Assembly: GCA_020631735.1 (NCBI GenBank)
Contig: CM036162.1
Span: 91,808,401 to 91,872,400 of the forward strand
DNA length: 64,000 nucleotides
Reading direction: 5' to 3'
Origin: Saccharum officinarum
Taxonomy: Eukaryota; Streptophyta; Magnoliopsida; Poales; Poaceae
Every line of letters begins with the position of its first letter. Position 1 is the first letter of the stretch. The notes under the pieces were generated by a model. The model was not told the DNA's origin. It made no database searches and saw only the letters and a program-made list of their open reading frames with translations. Below, piece by piece: positions 24,247 to 36,430 of this stretch. The translations under genes and the position numbers were made by a program.

Positions 24247-25166
24247 CTCGTTGGCCGGCCCTTGGGGAGGCAACTCGTGATTTCTAACATCCTTATACAT
24301 CCTTTGAGCTAGAGCATCATCTCCCACTCATCTCTCTTGAGTGATTGCAAATCATAAGTGAGATTGAGTGATCCCAAAGTGCATTGCATAGCTTGAGGGC
24401 ATCTAGTGGCACTTGTGGGTGGTTTAGCCGGTGGATTTCTTGTTACTCTTGGAGAGTACCACTCCTAGCCGGCTTGGAGATTGTTGGAGGCGTTGGCAAG
24501 AGAAGGTGATTGTTCTTGGCCACCTCCGGTTGTTTATAAGAGGTTCTTGTGCTTTCCTCGGCGGGATGCCAAAAGCAACTCTATTACATTGCGCGTGTCA
24601 TTGAGTTACCTCACTTGAGAGTGGTGTCTTGCGGTGCCTTGCGGGGTGTGCCTTGAGGGGCAAGTGACTTGAGGGTCGCACCGAGGAACCATCTAAGTGT
24701 TGGTCGACACAACCGGTGACGTAGCTTGTCGGTGCACAAGTGAACACCGGGTGAACAAAAATATTGTGTCTCTTGTCTCCCGGTGATTGGTCTCCATATT
24801 GTGTTGTTGTTAATATTGATTGATTGTATATCATCTTGGTGATTGGCAACATCTTCACTCCACCGTTGGTATAAGATACACATTCCTATCTCTCGCATTT
24901 ACTTTTACTAGATTATCTTGTGTAGCTCTAGTGGTAGCCTTTTCTAGTAGTTGTTAGCTTGCTCACTAGTGTAAGTTAGTGACTTAGCACTTGTGTGAAC
25001 TAGAGATCATAATCTACTAGACTTGTGGATAGGAGGCTTGCATCACAACCTTTGGCTAAGCAAAACTCGCTTTACGCCGTTTGTTATTCTAACAAGTTTG
25101 CTTAGTGGTGCTTGTAGAATTTTTTATATGCTATTCACCCCCCTCTAGCCATCTAGGACCTTACAA

Positions 25167-25180
25167 TTGGTATCGGAGCC
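25167..25180 (+). other. Copia 1 primer binding site
   Basis: ttggtatcggagcc directly follows the LTR. It resembles the plant copia PBS (TGGTATCAGAGC, complementary to the 3' end of initiator Met tRNA) with one A-to-G difference. The same variant occurs in copia 2. Confidence 0.85.
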
Positions 25181-25224
25181 GTGGTCACCGTTTTAATTAA
25201 GGCTTAACATCCTTCGGTGTGAAA

Positions 25225-27277
25225 ATGGCTCAAATTGTGTTCAATCATGTTGGGGGCAAGCCACCGTTCTTTGATGGTGTTAGTTCTTTTGCTCATTGGA
25301 AGAGAAAGATGACAATGTACCTTGGTTCTATTCATGAGAGAGTTTTGCAAGTCACCGAGAATGACTTTGCTATCATTGATCCCGATCATCTCACCGATGA
25401 AGATAGAGCAAATAGAACATGCAATAGAATGGCTCTCAATACACTTTACCATGGTATTGACACAAAAGTATTTGAGGGCATCAAGGACTTAGAATTGGCA
25501 TATGAAGTATGGACAAGGTTGAGTGAAACATATGAGGGCACTAAGGTTGTGAAGAGTGCCAAGCTATATGGGCTCAAGAGTGAGTTTGAGAACTTCAAGA
25601 AAAAGGATGATGAAACAATCATTGAAATGTTTCATAGATTGCAAGTAATTGTGAATGATCTCAAGAGCTTAGGGCATAAGACTCAAGACCAAGATTTTTG
25701 CCATAAGTTCTTGTTGAGCTTACCTAGAAGATTCAAGATGTTGATCATGATGCTACAAAGAGATGGGCTTGAAACAATGAAGCCAAATGATTTGCTTGGA
25801 GAGGTGTTAACCTTTGACAAGTATGATCAAGATGTTGATGAGAAGGAGGAAGAAAAGAAGAAGAAGACCGTGGCATTCAAGTCCATCTCCTCCAAGGGCA
25901 AAGCTACCATCATTGAAGAAGAAGACAATGATGAAGATGAAGATTATGAAATTGATGATGAGGCATTTGCTTTTGTAGTCAAGAAAATGGGTCACATGTT
26001 CATTAAGAGAAGAGGCTTCAAAAAGAGAAATGACAATTTCAAGAGCAATGAGCAACCAAGGAAGTGCTTCAATTGTGATAGCACCGAACATCTTCAAGTC
26101 GATTGTCCCTATGACAAGAAGAAAAACAACAAGAGGGGCAAGTTTGAGAAGAAAAAGAAAGAAGCCAAGATAACATTCAAGAAAGGCAAGAATGGAGTCT
26201 ATGTGGCCACTTGGGAAAGTGATGATGATGAAGAAGAAGAAGAATCATCCAACAAGGCTTTTGCTTCCATTGCTATCAACAAGAAGCCTTTACTATTTGA
26301 TTCATCCTCTTCATGCTTCATGGCCAAAGAAGCTAAGGTATTATATGATGAAAGTGATGATGAAAGTGAAATGGAATATGTTCATGATAGTGATAATGAT
26401 AAATATGATAATGAAAATGATGATGATGATGAACCAACTAAAGAACAACTATATGACTTGTTGCAACAAACTAGAGACATAGCTATTGCCAAGAACAAGG
26501 AGTGCAAGAAGCTTTCAATGAAAGTAGCAATACTTGAGAAAGTTCTTGGTGAGCTTAAGACCACTCATGAGAGTCTAGTGGAAGACCATGAGGATCTTGG
26601 TAAGGCTCATTCCAAGCTTGAAAAGGCTCACTCATTGCTACTTGAGCAACAAGCAAAGAAGGAGGTTGTTGTATCATGTGATATAGGTGTTACATGTGAT
26701 ATAATTGATGAATCCTTTAATGAACCTATCATCATGTCAAATACTAACCCTTCTTGTAGCTCTTCATCCACCACCACTAACTCTACCTCCACTACTAGTG
26801 ATGGTTTCACTTGTGATGCCTCACTAATGGTTGAGAATGAGACTCTCAAGAGAGAGGTGGATGAGCTCACTCACGCCCTAGGCAAGGCCTATGGTGGTGA
26901 GGCCCGCTTGCTTAAGTGCTTGGTAGCCAAAGGTTCTCTCTTAACAAAGAGGGATTGGGCTACACCCCAAGAAAGGCAAGTCGGCCTTTGCAACTCTAAA
27001 GCCTAGCTTTGTGAAGAGCAATGGTCGGTTTTGCAATAGATGCAAGCAAGTTGGGCACCTAGAGCATAATTGCAATAAAAAGAACCAAAGCAAGAACCTT
27101 GTTAATGCTATACCTTATGATTCTTGCTATGTGCTTACCAAAGGTGTGAAGGGTGTGCAAGCTAAGTTTGTTGGTACACCCATTGTTGGCCCAAAGAAGA
27201 AGGCTATTTGGGTACCAAAGAGCTTAGTTACTAACCTACAAGGACCCAAGCAAAAATGGGTACCTAAGCTTCATTGA
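25225..27277 (+). pseudogene. Copia 1 gag, two single-base frameshifts
   Basis: Starts MAQIVFNHVGG at 25225; the first 590 codons are open. Retrotran_gag/UBN2-type domain (about residues 20-200), CCHC knuckle CFNCDSTEHLQVDCP (about 26066-26110), acidic Lys/Glu stretches and a coiled coil (26420-26660). The expected reading frame changes near 26921-26924 and again near 26966-26971, both at short homopolymers. Each is consistent with loss of one base. The frame beyond (to TGA at 27275-27277) contains a second knuckle, CNRCKQVGHLEHNC. The protein is therefore truncated as it stands. Confidence 0.87.
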
Positions 27278-27289
27278 TTTGCTTGTAGG
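27275..27289 (+). promoter_or_regulatory. gag stop plus acceptor-like junction before pol (copia 1)
   Basis: The gag-side frame ends TGA (27275-27277), then comes a T-rich tract ending tgtag, then GTC AAT TAC opens the protease frame at 27289, shifted by 2. The equivalent in copia 2 is at 45732-45749 with the same frame relation. It looks like a 3' splice site. Confidence 0.5.
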
Positions 27290-30200
27290 TCAATTACAAA
27301 GCCGGAGGAAGGCATTGGATTATTGATAGTGGGTGCACTCAACACATGACCGGTACATCAAGAATGTTTGACTCAATCAATGACAATAATAGTGGTGTTG
27401 ATTCTATCACATTTGGCAATAACAAGAAAGGCAAGGTTATTGGCTTGGGCAAGATTGCAATATCAAATGACATGAGTATCTCAAATGTGTTGCTAGTTGA
27501 AAGTTTGGATTTCAATCTTCTATCCGTGGCACAAATATGTGATCTAGGCTACAAATGCATCTTTGGGGTTGATGATGTGGAAGTTATTAGTGTGGATGGT
27601 TCAAATGTGGCATTCAAGGGCTTTAGATATGAGAATCTCTACCTAGTTGACTTCAATGCTAGAGAAACTTCTTTGACAACTTGCTTAGTCTCCAAATCAA
27701 GCATGGGTTGGCTTTGGCATAGAAGGCTTGGTCATGTTGGCATGAAACAATTGAAGAAGCTTACAACTCACAATCTTGTCAATGGTTTGAAAGATGTTGA
27801 ATTTGAGAAGAATAAGCTTTGTAGTGCATGTCAAGCCGGGAAGCAAGTTGGAAGCTCACATCCAAAGAAGAGTACAATGAGCACATGCAAAGCATTTGAG
27901 TTGATGCACATGGATCTATTTGGACCAACAACATATACAAGCATAGGCGGCAACAAGTATGGCTTTGTCATAGTGGATGACTTCACAAGATTCACATGGG
28001 TATTCTTTCTTAGTGACAAAAGTGAAGTGTTTGACACCTTCAAGACATTTCTCACTAGAGTTCACAATGAGTTTGAGATTAGAATCAAGAAAGTGAGAAG
28101 TGACAATGGAAGTGAGTTCAAGAATACAAGAATTGAAGAACTTTGTGATCATTATGGTATTGGACATCAATTCTCGGCCAAGTACACTCCACAATCAAAT
28201 GGCCTAGTTGAGAGAAAGAATAGAACATTGCTTGATATGGCTAGATCAATGCTTCATGAGTACAATGTGAGTCAATCTTTTTGGGATGAAGCAATCAATA
28301 CCGCTTGCTACTACATCAATAGATTATATTGTCATCCATTGCTAGAGAAGACCCCATATGAGTTACTTCATGGAAGAAAGCCCAATATTTCTTACTTTAG
28401 GGTGTTTGGTTGCAAATGCTATATCTTGAAGAAGGGCACTAGATTGGGGAAGTTTGACAAAAGATGTGATGAGGGGTTCCTACTTGGTTATTCAACTACA
28501 AGCAAAGCTTATAGAGTTTGGAACAATTCAAGTGGCATTCTAGAAGAAGTCCATGATGTGCAATTTGATGAAACCAATGGGTCACAAGATGAAGAAGAGA
28601 ATCTAGATGATGTTGGTGGAACTCAATTGGTGGAAGCAATGAAGAACATGGACATTGGGGACATTAGAGCAAAGCAAGTAATTGATATTCAAGATGATGA
28701 TAAAGATCAAGTGCTCAATTCTCCATTCAAGCTAGCTAGTGACTCTCAAGTGCAAGATCATGGTGCTAGTTCTTCTCAACAAGATACATCAAGTGATCAA
28801 CCATGCTCAAGCAATCAAGTGCAAGTACTCCAACCACAACATGTTGCAAGAGATCACCCCATTGATAGTGTTATTGGTGATATTAGAAGTGGTGTGCAAA
28901 TAAGATCAAGATTGACTATGTTTTGTGAGCATGCATCATTTGTGTCAACCATAGAACCAAAGAAAATAGAAGAAGCTTTGAGGGATGCCGATTGGATTAT
29001 GGCTATGCAAGAAGAACTAAACAATTTCACAAGAAATGATGTTTGGGAATTGGTAGAAAGGCCAAATGACTACAATATGATTGGAACCAAATGGGTGTTC
29101 AAAAAGAAGCAAGATCAAGATGGCATTATAGTGAGAAACAAAGCAAGACTAGTTGCTCAAGGTTACACTCAAATAGAAGGTCTTGACTATGATGAGACAT
29201 ATGCTCTCGTGGCAAGATTGGAGGCAATAAGGATTCTATTGGCTTATGCTTGTGCACACAACATCAAACTATATCAAATGGATGTCAAAAGTGCATTTCT
29301 CAATGGGATCATCAATGAGTTAGTCTTTGTTGAGCAACCTCCCGGATTTGAAGATGACAAGAAACCCAACTATGTCTACAAGTTGAAGAAGGCTTTATAT
29401 GGCTTAAAGCAAGCACCTAGAGCATGGTATGAGAGGCTAAGGGATTTCCTTCTCTCTAAGGGATTCAAAATGGGCAAGGTTGATACTACTCTATTCACCA
29501 AGAAGATTGGAAATGATCTATTCATAGTGCAAATATATGTTGATGACATCATCTTTGGATCAACCGATCAAGCTTATTGTGAAGAATTTGGTGCTATGAT
29601 GGCCAAAGAGTTTGAAATGTCTATGATTGGTGAACTTAGCTACTTCCTTGGTCTCCAAGTCAAGCAATTGAAGAATGGAACATTTGTGAGTCAAGGGAAA
29701 TACATAAGGGACATGTTGAAGAAGTTTGGAATGCAAGATGCAAAGCCAATTTCAACTCCAATGGGCACAAATGGCAATTTGGATAGTGATCTTGATGGCA
29801 AAATGGTGAATCAAAAGGAATATCGGTCTTTGATTGGAAGTCTACTCTATGTCACCGCATCAAGGCCGGATGTCATGTTTAGTGTTTGCATGTGTGCTAG
29901 ATATCAAGCCTCACCTAGAGAAAGTCATCTCACGGCCGCAAAGAGAATATTGAGGTACTTGAAGTAAACAAGAGATGTTGGACTATGGTATCCCAAGGGG
30001 TCAAAGTTTGAATTGATTGGATATTCGGACTCCGACTATGGGGGTTGCAAGATCAATAGAAAGAGCACAAGTGGCACATGTCAATTACTTGGAAGATCAC
30101 TTGTGTCATGGTCCTCAAAGAAACAAAATAGTGTGGCAATCTCTACCGCCGAAGCCGAATATGTGAGTGCGGGGAGTTGTGCACAATTGCTATGGATGAA

Positions 30201-30486
30201 ATCAACTTTGAAGGATTATGGCCTCAACTTCAAGAATGTGCCGTTGCTATGTGATAATGAGAGTGCAATCAAGATGATACAAAACCCGGTTCAACATGGA
30301 AGAACAAAGCATATTGACATAAGACATCATTTCATTAGAGATCATCAACAAAAGGGAGATATTGCCATTGAAAGTGTTGGCACCGATGATCAACTTGCCG
30401 ATATTCTCACTAAGCCACTTGATGAAAAGAGGTTTTGCAAGCTAAGGAATGAATTGAACATTCTTGATTTCTCAAACATGAGTTGA
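27289..30486 (+). pseudogene. Copia 1 pol (PR-INT-RT-RNase H) with one nonsense codon
   Basis: Aspartic protease (IDSGCTQHMTG, about 27325), integrase (HRRLGHVG zinc region, DDFTRFTW, SDNGSEF, SNGLVERKNRTL), RT (QMDVKSAFLNG; YVDDIIFGS at about 29535) and RNase H (GYSDSDYGG; STAEAEY; KHIDIRHHFIRD). A TAA at 29965-29967 between RT and RNase H replaces a codon that is TAC (Tyr) in copia 2 at the same place. The rest is open to the TGA at 30484-30486. The pol frame differs from the gag frame, and no ATG is needed near its start; see the junction at 27275-27289. Confidence 0.92.
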
Positions 30487-31698
30487 ATGCACCCCACCCA
30501 CTTATTGACATGCCTCTCCTTCGACATTGCAAGGTAAAATTGATTGACATGTCTTTCATCCTATGATAAGGACTTGATAGAGCATGTAGACATAATAAGT
30601 GGTACGCATAAGCATTCATGATAAATCAAATGAATTTGATGGATATATGTTACCACTATTGCTTCTATGCTTATTTTGATCTAGTGGTGGCATATGACAT
30701 GTTTGTGAGCTTGTAAACCTAGTGTTGAATCTAGAAGATTTGCTATAAGTGTTTAATTTAACATAGGCAAGATAACCCTTATTTTGAGGAGTGAAGAAGC
30801 TTGTCTTTGGTTCAAATCAAATTAAATATCTTTGGCAAGTATTCTAGGTTAAACCAAATTTGATAATTTTTTTTTACCCTACATGTGGTATCGAATTAAT
30901 TTCAATCTACTCCATCACACTTTTCCTTCTCTCCACAATTTGATCCCATTTTTGGGTAAGTTGTTGACAAAGGGGGAGAGAAAAAGATGATTCAAAGAAA
31001 AAGATGATTCAACTTGATAAAGGGGTAAATAAAATTTATGATGAGAAAAAGATGATTCAACTTGATAAAGGGGTAAATAAAATTTGTTGATGCACACAAG
31101 TAGGGGGAGCAAGCTCATAAACAAAGTTGTTGCATTTGTTTGTGCATTCTCATATGACTTGCTCATTGCACATGTATTTAAATTCAATATACATGCTTGT
31201 GTGGTGCAATGCTAGTATAGAAATTGGATGATGAAATGATCTACTAGCATGCATAGGAATAGTTTACATGTGGTATCTAGACTTGCCTAAAGCTTTACAA
31301 GTGGTTAGCTTTACAAGTGGTCCAAGAACCTTTACATATAATGTTGATCTCACGGGGTTCTTGAGTTTTGATGGATGTCTAGTTACTTCATGATGCTAAG
31401 GATGGTGTAAAAGGCAACTCCGATTGGTATCACGCTTCAAAGGTCCATTTCTTACACCATAGCATCATTTTGGTAGAATTACTCTCCCAACACTTCTATC
31501 CATGCATATGTGCAAAGCTTTCAATCCAAACTCTATGCACATATGTAGGGGGAGCTAATGCTACCAAAACCGAGCTTGTGATAATTGTCCAAACTTTACT
31601 TATGAGCAAAATGATTGGACAAGTATGACAAGTTTAAAACTTTTATTATCAAGATCATCTTTGTGAGGGTTGTCATCAATTACCAAAAAGGGGGAGAT
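30487..31698 (+). other. Copia 1 3' non-coding region with multiple polypurine tracts
   Basis: About 1.2 kb without a long ORF. Purine tracts [18 protein letters not shown] occur near 30969-30980, 31101-31110, 31546-31554 and immediately before the LTR (31685-31697, the functional PPT). A 48-bp tandem duplication (aagatgattcaacttgataa type) spans about 30997-31090. Multiple PPTs are a Sirevirus trait. Confidence 0.8.
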
Positions 31699-33997
31699 TG
31701 AAAGTCTCTAGTTTGGTTTTGGCTAATTGATGAAACCTAGGACTAACCTTTGTATCTAAGTGGATGATTTAGATAAAGGTGGTCATTGCATATGAGACAT
31801 GACATTGACTCATATGACCAAGATGGTGAAGACCAAGATGAGGCTTGGCTCGATGGACCGGTTGTGAAGGTGAAGGGCAAGTCGAGGCTTCGAAGCGAAG
31901 GACCATGCGATGGTGAAGCTTGAGCAAGACTTAGCGCCGATGGACCGATGCAACGGTGAAGAGCAAGTGAAGTCAAGGTCGATGGATCGAGACGGTCATG
32001 TGATGATATGAAGTAGATCATATCATTTGGAGAAACAAAATGGGCTCAAGGCAAAGGTATAACCATAGGGCCATTTTGTTTTACACTCAAGACACCATAG
32101 AGGGTGTGAGTGGTTTAGGATCGATAGCCGAACTATTAAGAGGGGAAGTCTTATCGGTTATTCGATGCACGGGTGCCACTAGGTGAATTCATGAAGTGCA
32201 TTGCATGTAGGGCCTAGTGAGCTAATTGGAAAACCTTTGGAAATGATTGAGAAAAAGCTAACACACAAGCACATAGAGATGTACACTTGATGGTGTTGGC
32301 ACATTTGCAAAGGTGGCGTTGGTCGCGCTGTGGTTTGCGGGAAGAGAGGGGTTTGGGTTCCTCTCTCCCTCCCGCCGAGCTTGCGAGCGCGGGATTCAGG
32401 CGTTTTCAGGGAGTTGAAAAGCCTATTTTCCACTACGCCGAAGTCGGAAAAGAAACGGAGGCGAACGGGGTCACTGAGGTGACCGGACGCTGCACCGGAC
32501 GCGGTCACGGTGTGACCGGACGCGTCCGGTCAGTACAGCGCGGTTTCGGGCGCGCGGGCTAGGGTTTGCAACCGGCGCGTCCGGTCACTCGCGGGACCGG
32601 CGCGTCCGGTCATACGCCCAGAAGGAACCGAGGTTCACAGAGGACGATCGGACGCGGGGCGCGTCCGGTCACACGCGATCGGACGCGTCCGATCGTTGAA
32701 GGAGCTTACTGGACTCCGACCGGACGCTGGCACTATCGCGTCCGGTCATCACAAGGAGCGCGTCCGGTCGTTGCGTCGCGGGCGCGTGGGTCAGTGCAAT
32801 CGGCGCGTCCGGTCGTTCGACAGGCGCGTCCGGTCATCGGGACCGGCGCGTCCGGTCGTTTTGAGAGGCGCGTCCGGTCGTTGGTTTGACCGTTGGGGTC
32901 AGTGACCGTTGGAGGATCTAACGGTCACATTTGAAATTTGAGGGACACGTGGACGTCGCAGGGCGACCGGACGCGGTTGAGCGCGTCCGGTCAGTTACGA
33001 GCGACGCGTCCGGTCATCCCGGAAAAAACCCAGTGAAGGGGTATAACGGCTCTATTCGGATGGGAGGCTTATAAATACTCGTTGGCCGGCCCTTGGGGAG
33101 GCAACTCGTGATTTCTAACATCCTTATACATCCTTTGAGCTAGAGCATCATCTCCCACTCATCTCTCTTGAGTGATTGCAAATCATAAGTGAGATTGAGT
33201 GATCCCAAAGTGCATTGCATAGCTTGAGGGCATCTAGTGGCACTTGTGGGTGGTTTAGCCGGTGGATTTCTTGTTACTCTTGGAGAGTACCGCTCCTAGC
33301 CGGCTTGGAGATTGTTGGAGGCGTTGGCAAGAGAAGGTGATTGTTCTTGGCCACCTCCGGTTGTTTATAAGAGGTTCTTGTGCTTTCCTCGGCGGGATGC
33401 CAAAAGCAACTCTATTACATTACGCGTGTCATTGAGTTACCTCACTTGAGAGTGGTGTCTTGCGGTGCCTTGCGGGGCGTGCCTTGAGGGGCAAGTGACT
33501 TGAGGGTCGCACCGAGGAACCATCTAAGTGTTGGTCGACACAACCGGTGACGTAGCTTGTCGGTGCACAAGTGAACACCGGGTGAACAAAAATATTGTGT
33601 CTCTTGTCTCCCGGTGATTGGTCTCCATATTGTGTTGTTGTTAATATTGATTGATTGTATATCATCTTGGTGATTGGCAACATCTTCACTCCACCGTTGG
33701 TATAAGATACACATTCCTATCTCTCGCATTTACTTTTACTAGATTATCTTGTGTAGCTCTAGTGGTAGCCTTTTCTAGTAGTTGTTAGCTTGCTCACTAG
33801 TGTAAGTTAGTGACTTAGCACTTGTGTGAACTAGAGATCATAATCTACTAGACTTGTGGATAGGAGGCTTGCATCACAACCTTTGGCTAAGCAAAACTCG
33901 CTTTACGCCGTTTGTTATTCTAACAAGTTTGCTTAGTGGTGCTTGTAGAATTTTTTATAGGCTATTCACCCCCCCTCTAGCCATCTAGGACCTTACA
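31699..33997 (+). repeat. Copia 1 3' LTR
   Basis: 2299 bp, nearly identical to 22868-25165; ends ccttaca before the target duplication aaacc. Carries the same palindromic array (32479-33016) and TATA box. Confidence 0.97.
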
Positions 33998-34002
33998 AAA
34001 CC

Positions 34003-36138
34003 TTCATTGAAAAAATTAACACTATTATTAAGAGGTTCTGGTGGACAGGAGTGCAAGAAGAACAGAGCACTAGTCCCATTGCATACCGCTCTTGGGATGA
34101 TATCTGTAAACTCAAGGAGGAAGGGGGCCTCGGCATTAGAGATATGGAAACTATCAACAAAAGTCTTATTATTCACTCTGCCTGGAATATTGCTAACAAC
34201 AAAAATATTTTTCTCTCTGATATCCTAAAATCAAAATATTTCCCTAATGCCTCCTTCTGGAACGCTTCTGACAAGGGTCCTAGATCTGTTTTTTGGTCCT
34301 CTGTAATGCAGGTTGGGCATCATATCGTTGCCAATTCCACCTATCAAATTCATGCAGGCAACTCTTCCATTTGGTCATCACCTTGGACATCTGTTTGGAA
34401 TAATATCTATGAGCACCTCCTCACGCCAGTGGTCAACCTCCCTTTGCTAGCTAAGGTTTCAGATCTGTGGGTTCAGGGAACCCACACTTGGAATCATCAG
34501 CTGTTGTCCACTACTTTCACTGACCATGCTGTCCAGATTATTGAAGATACCACGGTGGTGCATTCTGACCAACAAGACATTCTACAGTGGACTCCTGCCA
34601 CCAATGGACAATGCACCGCTAAAGCGGCATACAACTACTTAGCTACTCAACAGGCTCATAATCTTCCCAATCAAGGATCTAGGAGTATAGGTCCTGATGC
34701 CAATCAAATTCTGCAAAAGGTATGGAAAAGTAAAACCATCCCCCCTGTCCTCAAAACTTTTGCTTGGCATCTGATTAGACGGGCTCTCGCTACTAGTGAG
34801 AGAGCTGGCAGGTACTCTTCACATATAGATCAGCATTGCTCTTATTGTGGGAATATTGAAACTGACAAACACCTTTTCTTCCTCTATGATTTACCTCAAC
34901 AAGTGTGGTCCTCTGCCACCCCTCCTTTGCCTATCAATACCATAGATGCAGATGAAGATGGTGTCCAACAAGCCTTCCCCCTTCTTATCACTAATAACCC
35001 CTCCGATGCTACATCGTGTAAAACTTTATTTACTCTCTGGTATATCTGGAAAGCTCGCAATGATAACCGCTTTCAAAGAAAAACATGGACTTTATTCCAG
35101 GTACATCAAGCGGCATTAGCACACATGCAAAGCCACCTAGGTGCCATATCTGAACACATGGATGATGGAGGCGCCCTGCATACCACCACACCTTACCAGC
35201 CTCTTGATACCAACATTGAACCATCCACCTTGCCAAGCCATGGCACCTCAAACCAGGTTGTACGAGAGGATGGGGCAACTATTCCTCAACCAAACCACAT
35301 TCACCTACAACAGCAGCAAGTCACAGGTATAAATTTTCATCCTGCAGGTTCCACTCAGCTAGAGCAAGTAGCACCTGCAAGTTCAAGCAATGCCCATTCA
35401 AATTCCGACCATGGGCAAGTGCGGCAACCAGCCACAGGTACCAATTTTCATCTTGCAGGTCCTCCTCAGCAAGACCAAGTAGCAGCCTTGCCGATCAGCA
35501 GCACCCTGGTACAGGAGCTTGCCGATCAACAACACCTTGGTGATCTGGGGTGGCATCACTTGCAGCACATCCACCAACTTCTGTACATCCAAGCAACAAT
35601 GGACAAGTTCCTGGTTCCATCCCCTTCTCTGTTGGATGGAATTCGTTGCTACACCAATGCTTCCACAGCGCCAGACCACCAAGCCTATGGTCCTAGAGCT
35701 GCTGGACTGGGTATCTTTATTGTCAATACTCAAGCAAATCCCCCTCACAACATATTCATCAAGGCCGCAATGAGGTCTGCTTCCTCTGTTCTTATGGCGG
35801 AGGCGGCAGCTATGGCCCTGGCGGCCAAGGTGTTAGATATTCTACAGCTGCAGCAAGGTACAATCCTAAGCGACAACCAACAGTTGGTCCATTTTCTCAA
35901 TGGAACCAACCTTGCTCATCCTCCGGACTGGCGAATCAAGCCCTACACTCAGCTTATCACATCCTCGGTGTATAGCACAGCCACAGCCATTTGCAAGATC
36001 AATCGAAGACTAAACCAAATGATAGATTCGCTTGCTCGACAAGCCCTTAATGCAATTCATTGTAATCAATTTACCTTTGAGGGTGTGTGTGCTCATACTC
36101 ACCATGATCTTGACTGTCCTGTTATTATGGCACTCTAA
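34003..36138 (+). pseudogene. LINE ORF2, zinc-finger and RNase H-like part
   Basis: Downstream half of the interrupted ORF2, about 711 codons without a stop. It has the RT-distal region (SWDDICKLKEEGGLGIRD), then a zf-RVT domain (CSYCGNIETDKHLFF, about 34840-34880) and a C-terminal RNase H-like domain (about 35640-36050). The last cysteine of the zinc-binding set is tyrosine (LYDLP), and the first catalytic Asp of RNase H (usual YTDAS) is Asn (YTNAS); the SDN motif remains. A Gln-rich linker (about 35280-35530) contains short repeats of acaggtany-aattttcatc. ORF2 ends with TAA at 36136-36138. Confidence 0.87.
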
Positions 36139-36430
36139 AATGTAACCATTAACAATGTAATGGTTCTAACAGCTTCCTGCTATTAATCAATATTTTAGGC
36201 TTCCTTGTCAAAAAAAAGATGGTGGAAGAATGCATTTAAGTCCTTATCTAACCTATTAAATGACAACCCACACTCCTATCTCTCTCTCCCTCACTATCCA
36301 CCGGTTGACCAAATCGTTCCCCTTCTCTTTCTATCTGCTCAGACTATCCGCACCCATGGACCTCTATATTCATCCTCTAAAAAGAATATTTTATCCTAAT
36401 CACCACAAAATATATAGTTTTCCCGCATCC

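Larger units (their letters stand above)
22868..25165 (+). repeat. Copia 1 5' LTR
   Basis: Starts tgaaagtctctag and ends aggaccttaca, immediately followed by the PBS. Contains a dense cluster of GCGTCCGGTC motifs (23648-24185) and a TATAAATA box at 24239-24246. Confidence 0.97.
22868..33997 (+). mobile_element. Ty1/copia Sirevirus-like LTR retrotransposon (copia 1), young insertion
   Basis: 11,130 bp, TG...CA ended, inserted in LINE ORF2 with a perfect 5-bp TSD aaacc (22863-22867 and 33998-34002). LTRs are 2298 and 2299 bp. By eye they differ at about 12 substitutions (11 transitions) and one C6/C7 indel, roughly 0.5%. Order: LTR, PBS, gag with coiled coil, PR-INT-RT-RH, long non-coding 3' part with several polypurine tracts, LTR. 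The domain order INT before RT marks copia. Large LTRs, a zinc-knuckle gag with acidic coiled-coil extension, multiple PPTs and palindromic LTR repeats point to the Sirevirus genus. Confidence 0.95.
16640..36218 (+). mobile_element. L1-type LINE retrotransposon, split by a copia insertion
   Basis: Non-LTR retrotransposon with a GC-rich 5' leader, ORF1 (16980-20303), ORF2 (20300-22867 continuing at 34003-36138), and a short 3' UTR ending in an A-run (36210-36217). The 5' edge is approximate and no target duplication was found. A complete copia element (22868-33997) interrupts ORF2 between the RT and zinc-finger regions. Ten in-frame stops make it non-autonomous. Confidence 0.9.
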
